DNA from: CAYVQU01 sp964453155
GTDB taxonomy: Bacteria > Chloroflexota > Anaerolineae > Anaerolineales > UBA11858
Reading direction: 5' to 3'
Assembly (NCBI GenBank): GCA_964453155.1
Contig: CAYVQU010000206.1
Span: 1 to 8,650, forward strand
Length of the DNA stretch: 8,650 nt
Under the pieces are notes generated by a model. It did not search any database. It was not told the DNA's origin and saw nothing but the letters and a program-made list of their open reading frames with translations. Positions 1-6,400 of this stretch are shown one piece after another. The translations under genes were made by a program, and so were the position numbers. Every line of letters begins with the position of its first letter. Position 1 is the stretch's first letter.

Positions 1-60
1 GCCTATGTTTTTCGTTAATTTTCTGTTCTACCGCTACTTTTTGAGATGACACAGACAAGG

Positions 61-96
61 TAATAAAAAGACCCCGATTTTGGCCAAATCGGGGTC
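61..96 (-). terminator. Rho-independent terminator of the lipoprotein gene
   Basis: A perfect 11-bp stem (70-80 pairing with 86-96, arm GACCCCGATTT) closes a 5-nt loop. On the minus strand it is followed at once by CTTTTTATTA, a U-tract. It begins 19 bp after the lipoprotein stop codon. The plus-strand side has no T-run, so it should work mainly for leftward transcription. Confidence 0.9.
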
Positions 97-115
97 AAAG
101 TTCCAATCATCTTCC

Positions 116-1759
116 TCAACCATCAAAGGTGAAATAAACTTTTTGGGTAACACACTCCCCATCAACCCCCTCTTCCGTACATAAAGTAATCACACCTTCA
201 AATTCGGTCCCCGGTGCGGGTTCTTTGACATTAGAAGCGACATAGGCCGTGCTCCCTGGCTCAAGTGTGCTATCACCGGGGGGACAGCCCCCTTCTACTT
301 CAAAGGGGCGGTCGTTGTTGCCACTATAAACATTGGCATCGTTCGTAATATCTTTTATTACCGTGCGTTTTGATTCAAATGTTTGGCCGCCAGAATTAAC
401 AACTTTGAAGGAGGCATAATTCGGCCAATTTCCACAGGGGTGGAAACCCGCAAACTCCAGCTCGAAATCGGCCGGGCCAGTCGGCAGCGCACCAGCACTC
501 TGCACGTAGGTCTGACCAGCAGCCGCGTTCGGATAGGGGTTGGGACCAATAAATATTTTCAGGGTATTTCCGGTCAATTCATAGGCCAAATACTTCTCGG
601 GCGGCTCATTATAGTTATCTACCAAACCATTTTGTAATACTTGGTCAATGCGCAAGTCCATTGTCCCGGCAGCGGGATCAACCGCTAATATTTCATAATA
701 GATCTCCCGTAAACTGCCGCCAAACGTAAACCGCTGGACAAATTCGGTGGGCGAAAATTCCAAAACGGCATCCGTCGATTGACTTTCCCAAAATCCTACC
801 AGAGGGAAATCATCATTGGAGGTTTGGCCTTCACCAAATACAAACGAGGTGGTCTCTGCGACACATTCGCCTGCTAGACCTTCTTCAGTGCACAAAGTGA
901 TCGTCGCTTCAAATTCTGTGTTCGGATCAGGGGATTGCAAATTGGCCGCAACAAACCGTTTATTGTATGGGGGCAAAATCGTATCACCTGGAGGGCACCC
1001 CCCCACTTCCTTGATGAAGGGGCGATCATTGCTGCCACCATAAACTAGGCTATCATTGTTCACATCTGAAATCTGAAAATTGACCGATTGCAAAATCCAG
1101 ATCGAAGTGCTCTCGACTTCAAAAACTGCGTAATTGAGCCATTCTCCGCATGGTTGGAAACCCACAAACCGCAGGGTGAAGGTGGGGGGTGCTTCCGGGG
1201 TTTTATTCTCAGCCAGAGGCGCTTCTTGTTCAACGATGACCGGGGATTCGTCGCTCTGGAAACATAACACCGACAGCTCCATCCCATACCAAGAACCTAA
1301 ATCAATGAAATGATCATCCACATCGGCATGCGACATCCAGCCATCTGGTAAGTTCTGTTCATGGACCTCGATAAAGAAGCGACGTTGCTCTGAATACCAG
1401 GATTCGCCGTTGAACGTAACCCACAACTGATCGAAATCCCCTAATTCGGCTACAAAGGTTGGTAGATCATTTCCAGCTTCAACATATGTTGCCAGATCAT
1501 TCCAATCAGCAGTTCGCCAATCTGGGCCCAGCGCGATGGGGCAAGCCTCTTCAACCGCCCCACTTTCGTTGAAAGTTTGCATCGTCAGCGCATAAGGGAA
1601 GGGAGGTTGCTCTGGTTCATCGGCTTCGGGGGCCGGCGTATAAGTTGGATAAGGGGTGTAAGTCGGATATGGCGTTGGATCATCCCCTGCCATTTGGGTA
1701 CAAGCCAAAGTGACCAGTACCAGTACAAAAACAACCAACAAAATCGACCGTTCTTTCAT
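116..1759 (-). CDS. Secreted lipoprotein with duplicated four-Cys domain and lipocalin-like middle
   Basis: This 547-residue protein starts with a lipoprotein signal peptide: KER, a hydrophobic run at 6-18, then LVTLAC with Cys20 as the lipidation site. A Pro/Tyr/Thr linker (28-44) leads to a unique N-terminal region (about 50-175). Two copies of one domain follow, at about 193-309 and 431-547. Both show GFxPCGxW, NDRPF, GGCPPGD, FVA/YVA and TLCTEEG-xxGEC, with Cys204/255/290/299 and Cys442/492/527/536. Between them, about 316-425 resembles a small lipocalin-like domain (LVGFWES near its start, YELTGNTLKIF near its end). I do not recognise a named family, and the function is unknown. The even cysteine count in each copy suggests two disulfides, fitting an extracytoplasmic location. 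The start is supported by AAGGAG six bases upstream. The gene ends before a strong terminator and is divergent from the sirtuin, so it is probably monocistronic. Confidence 0.88.
   Translation of the reverse strand: MKERSILLVVFVLVLVTLACTQMAGDDPTPYPTYTPYPTYTPAPEADEPEQPPFPYALTMQTFNESGAVEEACPIALGPDWRTADWNDLATYVEAGNDLPTFVAELGDFDQLWVTFNGESWYSEQRRFFIEVHEQNLPDGWMSHADVDDHFIDLGSWYGMELSVLCFQSDESPVIVEQEAPLAENKTPEAPPTFTLRFVGFQPCGEWLNYAVFEVESTSIWILQSVNFQISDVNNDSLVYGGSNDRPFIKEVGGCPPGDTILPPYNKRFVAANLQSPDPNTEFEATITLCTEEGLAGECVAETTSFVFGEGQTSNDDFPLVGFWESQSTDAVLEFSPTEFVQRFTFGGSLREIYYEILAVDPAAGTMDLRIDQVLQNGLVDNYNEPPEKYLAYELTGNTLKIFIGPNPYPNAAAGQTYVQSAGALPTGPADFELEFAGFHPCGNWPNYASFKVVNSGGQTFESKRTVIKDITNDANVYSGNNDRPFEVEGGCPPGDSTLEPGSTAYVASNVKEPAPGTEFEGVITLCTEEGVDGECVTQKVYFTFDG
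1634..1678 (-). repeat. Pro/Tyr/Thr linker with two YPTYTP units
   Basis: Residues 28-42 of the lipoprotein read PTP followed by two tandem YPTYTP units. The two 18-nt units differ at four positions, all of them synonymous third bases. This suggests the peptide repeat is kept by selection, not simply the product of a recent DNA duplication. Such linkers typically hold a lipoprotein's folded part away from the membrane. Confidence 0.75.
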
Positions 1760-1766
1760 GGTGGCT

Positions 1767-1772
1767 CTCCTT
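1767..1772 (-). promoter_or_regulatory. Ribosome binding site of the lipoprotein gene
   Basis: AAGGAG on the minus strand lies six bases before the ATG at 1759. It fixes this start, which also gives a complete signal peptide. Confidence 0.8.
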
Positions 1773-1795
1773 GTTTGTAAACGCGAACAAATTGA

Positions 1796-1804
1796 AGTAT
1801 AGCA
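1796..1804 (-). promoter_or_regulatory. Putative extended -10 promoter of the lipoprotein gene
   Basis: The minus strand reads TGCTATACT, an extended -10 (TGN plus TATACT). No good -35 hexamer lies 16-18 bp upstream, as expected for an extended -10 promoter. Transcription would start near 1789, leaving a leader of about 30 nt that contains the ribosome binding site. Confidence 0.5.
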
Positions 1805-1848
1805 TATTCACAATAGATAATTCGTTACTTCGGAAGGCAAAATTGGGA

Positions 1849-1857
1849 TGATATACT
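1849..1857 (+). promoter_or_regulatory. Putative extended -10 promoter giving a leaderless sirtuin mRNA
   Basis: TGATATACT ends at 1857, leaving only six bases (GAACCC) before the ATG at 1864. A weak -35-like TTCGGA (1829-1834) lies 17 bp upstream of the hexamer. Initiation 6-7 nt after the hexamer falls on or next to the A of the ATG. There is no Shine-Dalgarno sequence before this start, which fits leaderless translation. Confidence 0.55.
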
Positions 1858-1863
1858 GAACCC

Positions 1864-2637
1864 ATGACCGCACCAATAATTGCCAATAAATTAATCGATC
1901 AGGTCAATTCAGCTAAAGCAATCACGGTTCTCACCGGAGCCGGAATATCGGCTGAGAGTGGGATTCCGACCTTTCGAGAGGCACAAACCGGATTATGGGC
2001 GCGATACAACCCTGAAGAGCTCGCTACACCCCAGGCTTTCCAAGCGAATCCCAAGCTGGTGTGGGAATGGTATTTGTGGCGGAGGGGACTCATTGCTGAG
2101 GCGGCCCCAAATCCAGGTCATATCGCCCTGGCAGAATTGGAGGCCCGTCATCCGCAGCTCGGATCCCGCTTCACGCTCATCACCCAAAACGTCGATGGCC
2201 TGCATCAGCAGGCTGGTAGCAAAAACATCATCAAATTGCACGGCAACATAAATCGCGAAAAATGCTTCGATTGTGATCGCCCCAACCCAAAATCGTTCGA
2301 TTGGCAGCCAACAACGGGAGAAATCCCCCGTTGTGAGCATTGCGGAGGTTTGCTCCGTCCCGATGTCGTCTGGTTTGGGGAAGGCTTGCCACCTACAGCG
2401 ATCCAAACGGCCTGGGAGGCGGCCGAGAATTGTAACGTTTTCTTTTCCATTGGAACCTCGGCCCTGGTGCAACCGGCGGCGTCCTTGCCAATGGTGGCCC
2501 TTCAAAATGAGGCCATTGTGATCGAAATAAATTCAGCTCAGACGCCCCTTACGAATTACGCTACTTTTTCAATCCAGGGGGCCGCGGGGGAGGTTTTGCC
2601 CCGACTGCTCACCAAACTTAAGTTTCCGGGAAAATGA
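1864..2637 (+). CDS. NAD-dependent protein deacylase, sirtuin class III (SIRT5/CobB type)
   Basis: This 257-residue protein has every core sirtuin element. The NAD-binding loop GAGISAESGIPTFR is at 25-38, TQNVDGLH at 107-114, the catalytic His126 in LHGN, four zinc cysteines in two CxxC pairs (134/137 and 157/160), WFGE at 170-173, and GTSALVQPA near 200. Tyr70 and Arg73 in WYLWRR sit at the YxxR positions that in SIRT5 and E. coli CobB bind acidic acyl groups. The expected activity is NAD+-dependent removal of succinyl, malonyl or related acyl groups, as well as acetyl, from lysines, releasing nicotinamide and O-acyl-ADP-ribose. It is cytoplasmic, and its length is normal for the bacterial family. 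The start lies in the conserved N-terminal context just before the Rossmann fold, and an extended -10 six bases upstream implies a leaderless mRNA. The nitroreductase follows 60 bp later on the same strand. Substrate preference is inferred from two residues only. Confidence 0.95.
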   Translation: MTAPIIANKLIDQVNSAKAITVLTGAGISAESGIPTFREAQTGLWARYNPEELATPQAFQANPKLVWEWYLWRRGLIAEAAPNPGHIALAELEARHPQLGSRFTLITQNVDGLHQQAGSKNIIKLHGNINREKCFDCDRPNPKSFDWQPTTGEIPRCEHCGGLLRPDVVWFGEGLPPTAIQTAWEAAENCNVFFSIGTSALVQPAASLPMVALQNEAIVIEINSAQTPLTNYATFSIQGAAGEVLPRLLTKLKFPGK

Positions 2638-2677
2638 TTGACAGGTCAACACACAATAAAAATAATTTCCCGGAAAC
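2622..2677. repeat. 12-bp perfect inverted repeat: attenuator/terminator or paired operator
   Basis: GTTTCCGGGAAA (2622-2633) is the exact reverse complement of TTTCCCGGAAAC (2666-2677). The left arm overlaps the last sirtuin codons. The right arm is followed by ATTTTTA and then the nitroreductase ribosome binding site. As RNA it would form a 12-bp stem with a 32-nt loop and a short U-run, so it could end or attenuate sirtuin transcription. Each arm also contains an 11-bp palindrome, TTTCC-S-GGAAA, and the two lie 43 bp apart, about four helical turns. That could suit a dimeric repressor binding two sites. The sequence does not decide between these readings. Confidence 0.8.
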
Positions 2678-2686
2678 ATTTTTACG

Positions 2687-2692
2687 AAAGGA
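2687..2692 (+). promoter_or_regulatory. Ribosome binding site fixing the nitroreductase start
   Basis: AAAGGA lies five bases before the ATG at 2698. The reading frame is open back to a TTG at 2638, but the 20 extra residues would cross the inverted repeat and have no ribosome binding site, so the ATG is preferred. Confidence 0.8.
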
Positions 2693-2697
2693 AAATC

Positions 2698-3441
2698 ATG
2701 AAAGAACAACGCGAATATCTCAAAGCCCATCTCTGGGGAGAGTGGGAAAATCTAAAACTGGATCAACGGGACGGGGTACCCAACCCACCTTTCCAAAAGC
2801 CCTACCCTGAAGATGCTGATCTTGTTGATCTGATCCCAGTCAATGAATTATCGAGTGGGCAGATGCCGCTCAGCGAGGCCATCGCGAATCGCAAAAGCCG
2901 GCGAGTTTACAATGCGAAATCTATTACACTGGAGGAATTATCATTCCTACTATGGAGTACTCAAGGTATTCGAGGCACGGTTCAGGGTGGCAAGACTACG
3001 TTACGGACGGTACCTTCGGGTGGCGCCCGCCATCCCTTTGAGACTTATCTCTTCATCAATCAGGTTGAGGGGGTTAAAACCGGGCTTTACCGTTATCTGG
3101 CCTATGAACACAAATTACTCCCCCTAAAATTTGGTGAGGATTTAGTCAACGAAGTCCATGCCGGGACGCGGGACCAATTTGTTCCGGATAGTGCCGTGGT
3201 CTTCATCTGGTCGGCGATCCCCTACCGGGCTGAGTGGCGCTATGGGCCAGTAGCCCACAAAATGATCGCCATCGACGCCGGGCACGTCTGCCAGAATCTT
3301 TATCTGGCCTGCGAAGCCATCGGCGCGGGGACCTGTGCTATCGGCGCTTATAACCAGTCTAAAATCGATGCGGTGTTGGAATTAGATGGGGAGGATGAGT
3401 TTACGGTTTATATCGCAACGGTGGGACGTTACGATAAATGA
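2698..3441 (+). CDS. SagB/ThcOx-family FMN nitroreductase
   Basis: This 247-residue protein has the nitroreductase fold signatures of the SagB/ThcOx group. LSEAIANRKSRR at 58-69 is the FMN-phosphate-binding helix, followed by LTLEEL-type SITLEELSFLLWSTQGI and then the hallmark PSGGARHP at 106-113. The C-terminal part has HKMIAIDAGHVCQNLYLACEA and GAGTCAIGAYNQ, the usual FMN and dimer-interface region. The family transfers hydride through FMN. Some members oxidise azolines in peptide natural products, but the GGARHP version is common in stand-alone proteins. No YcaO cyclodehydratase, precursor peptide or transporter lies in this window, so a peptide-modification role is unsupported. The true substrate is unknown. 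The first 50 residues form a charged, Pro-rich arm typical of the family. It lies on the same strand as the sirtuin and may share its transcript, modulated by the inverted repeat between them. Confidence 0.9.
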   Translation: MKEQREYLKAHLWGEWENLKLDQRDGVPNPPFQKPYPEDADLVDLIPVNELSSGQMPLSEAIANRKSRRVYNAKSITLEELSFLLWSTQGIRGTVQGGKTTLRTVPSGGARHPFETYLFINQVEGVKTGLYRYLAYEHKLLPLKFGEDLVNEVHAGTRDQFVPDSAVVFIWSAIPYRAEWRYGPVAHKMIAIDAGHVCQNLYLACEAIGAGTCAIGAYNQSKIDAVLELDGEDEFTVYIATVGRYDK

Positions 3442-3449
3442 TGCATCTT

Positions 3450-3476
3450 TAGGGGCGGGTCTGAGACCCGCCCCTA
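3450..3476. repeat. 27-nt GC-rich palindrome between convergent genes
   Basis: Two perfect 13-nt arms (TAGGGGCGGGTCT and its complement) flank a single central G at 3463. The element fills the 42-bp gap between the converging stops of the nitroreductase and macroglobulin genes. Neither side has a T-run, so it is not a classic intrinsic terminator, although the hairpin could stop or stabilise both mRNAs. TAGGGGCGGG-type palindromes resemble dispersed REP-like repeats seen in many genomes, which is my preferred reading. A second copy cannot be looked for within this window. Confidence 0.75.
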
Positions 3477-3483
3477 CAAATAA

Positions 3484-6400
3484 TTACGGTTTCACCACCA
3501 ACAATTGCGGCTCCGTATCTCCCTTGACATCGGGATTGTAATAATCGTAGGCATTGCTGGCCGGGGTTTGGGCGGTTAGGGGAAATTTGGCCCGTAAACG
3601 GTAACTGAATTCTAAGGGATTTTCCGCAGTCAAATTACTGACATAGATTAAAATTTGGCGGCCGGTGAGTTCGTAGCGTTCGATGGTGGGGAAGGCGTAA
3701 TCCGCAAGGACATCGTCAAATCGGGCTACCAAAGCAGCTAAATCTTGGGTTTCTACGCTGAAACCGGGCGGTAAACCGAGATCAATCAGAGCTGATTCGG
3801 CCTGGCCTTCATTCAGGGTGATGACCACGTTCACGCCGACCGTATCATTGACAGCCAACTCGGTCCGGTCATAATCAAGGTCGATATCCACCAGTTCGGA
3901 ACCACCGGTCAATTGGGGATATCTGGGTACTGCCTCCCAGGGGAGATAATAGCTACCAGCAATTTGATACATTAAATTGCCTTCACCCTCGACGGTAATG
4001 TTAACGAGGTTCTCTCGACCAATATTGATATCATCAAAAGTCAGCAGTTGGACAATGTCAAAATTTTCGGGTATGACGTTTACCGTTCGGGTTTGACTGC
4101 CATTTAGGGTCACGGTTACATTCGCATCCATTGATTCTGACCCGGCACGCACACTTTGAATGAGAGCCTTTAGGGCTAAAACTGTTGCTTGAGTCGAATA
4201 CCAGGTACCGAAGCTGTCTTTCTGCTGAATGAGAGCCGTTAGGGCCGCATTGGCCAGATCAGGGTTGCGATTGGCCCGGAGAAATGCCAGGGCAGCCAGA
4301 GCGGTGGTTTCAATGCTGCCGGTTTGACCTTCACTCCCCATGAAGGTGGCGACGCCGCTGCGCCAGGTGGCTCCGCTGCCATCCTGAATTGCCATACCGG
4401 CCAAACGGTCGAGGACTTCGAGGGTCATCGGGGTGATTTCTGCCCCACTATTGATGTCAACGGCGACCAGGGCATTGGCCATCAGGGCCAGGACATAGGG
4501 ATCTTCGGCCTGAACTGCATTTTTCTTGACGTAGGCAATCCCATTTTGGGTCCGGGGATCACTCGCAAATCCGGCATCGGCCAGCCCCCAAACGATATAC
4601 GCGGTGACGGGGAGCCGATCATCGCCTAAATTGGCCCAGGTCTGCTCGTGGACCAGACCGCGGTCATTTTCCCAGGAGCCATTACTGGCCTGTTGCGAGA
4701 ATAACCATTCGGCCGTCCGCTGGATCAGGGCCGGATCAACATTGTGGACCCGGCTCATATCGCTGAACTCTTGCAATCCATAAGCCGTCAGCATCCGATC
4801 GGGGGGTGGATCGCCGAATAATGAAAAGCCCCCACCACCAACTTCGAAAGTCGTCAGCCGTTGGTAACCGAGGTTGATGTATTCTTCAGCCTTGAATTGG
4901 ACTTCGGGCGCGGCTTGATCGGTAAATTTTAGATAGTCGAGGACCAATACATTAGGATAGGTCGTGGAGGAAGTTTGCTCGAAACAACCATAGGGCAGGG
5001 CTAAAATGCTATCAAGACCTTCCACTACCTGGCTGACGATACCGGGGTAAATTTTGACCGCCAATTTTTGGGTGCCGGGGATCGCTTCAGGCGGAATCTC
5101 AACTTTTTCTTGGACCCCAGTGCCGGTTTCTAAACGGTCAGAGTGGGTGAAGTGGATTTGTTTGCCAGCGGGATAGCCCCGAACTTCTTTTTGGATGGCG
5201 TCACTCATCTCGGAACCGTAGGCCATGACTTTGAAGGGCTGCCGGCCGAAATCGGTGGCCCGAATTTTGAAGTAAACAACGGTAATATCGTTCGCAGCGA
5301 TATCGATTGTTTTCTCGGAACGATCCAGGAGTTCAAACCAGGGCATTTTCTCCACTTCCAGTCGGATGGATTGGGGTTCGGGCAGGTAGTTGAACACACC
5401 AACCGGAATTGAAATTTCATCGCCAACGGTTAGAGCTACGGGCAAGTCTAGGTCAATAAAAAAGTCCTGGAAAACCCGCAGCGGGACGGTGGCACTTCCC
5501 AAGCGGCCATATTGCGTGGAGGCCAGAGCTGTCATCCGCCAGGTGGTGATGCTGTCGGCCACCAGGAATTCGAGTTGGAGGTCGCCCCGCTCATCGGTGA
5601 CCGCTTCGGGCAGCCACAACATTGTCTCGGGGAAATATTGACGCAATCGGGGGGTGCTTGATTCGGAAGCATCAGCGGTATCGGGGGCCATCCCCTCGGA
5701 TTTTTCCACAACTTCCATCTCGATGGCCCCATCGGCCATCTCCATGGCCAGCATCGGTTCTTCCAAAAACATTTCGCCGCCCATCCCCATAGATTGGCTG
5801 GTCCCTAAGAAAGTTAAGGCCAGTGAGCCAAAAAGTAAAATCAACGCCACCGGCAAGGCCCCGATGGCCGCCAGCGGCTGGCGGGAATAGGAAAAACCGG
5901 CAAAGCGTAAGATAAACGCAATGGGGATCAATACAAACCCAACGATGCCCAAAATCAGGTAAATTGTATCGGGTTCAACCTGGGATTCGGCCAGGGCAAT
6001 TCCTAAAAAGATGAGGACCCCCATAAAAACGGGGATCAATCCTAATTTCCAGGCTAAGGGACCATCTTTACGCCGGACGGCGGTCACGATCAAAACTATC
6101 AGGCCGATCAAGCCCAATCCAGCCAAAATCAACAGGAAAATTTCTCCCCGCCAGGAAAGCCAGTCAAAGAAAATGCCCAACTTGTCGAGCGGCGTGGTCG
6201 CCCACGGATGCGGCCAGAGCCACAGGAGCACAATTGGGAAGGCCAATATTCCCAGCGACAGTCCCAAACTGCGGCCCAACACCCTGGCCTGGATCACCGC
6301 GCGCAGCCCGAGGATCAAATAAACCAAACTTATTACCAAGAAGACGCCCAAAAGTCCGGCGCTGAGACGGCCAAAGAATGCTCGTTGGCGTTCAGCCACC

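Noticed and set aside
1993..2505. 170-residue open frame on the minus strand
   Set aside because: It is antisense to the sirtuin, whose catalytic and zinc motifs prove the plus-strand frame.
2638..2697. N-terminal extension of the nitroreductase from a TTG at 2638
   Set aside because: No ribosome binding site precedes it, it crosses the inverted repeat, and the ATG at 2698 has AAAGGA at good spacing.
2698..3441. Thiazole/oxazole-modified peptide cluster suggested by SagB similarity
   Set aside because: No YcaO protein, E1-like partner, precursor peptide or exporter is present, and stand-alone members of this family are common.
3450..3476. Classic intrinsic terminator
   Set aside because: The hairpin is strong, but neither strand has a T-run after it.
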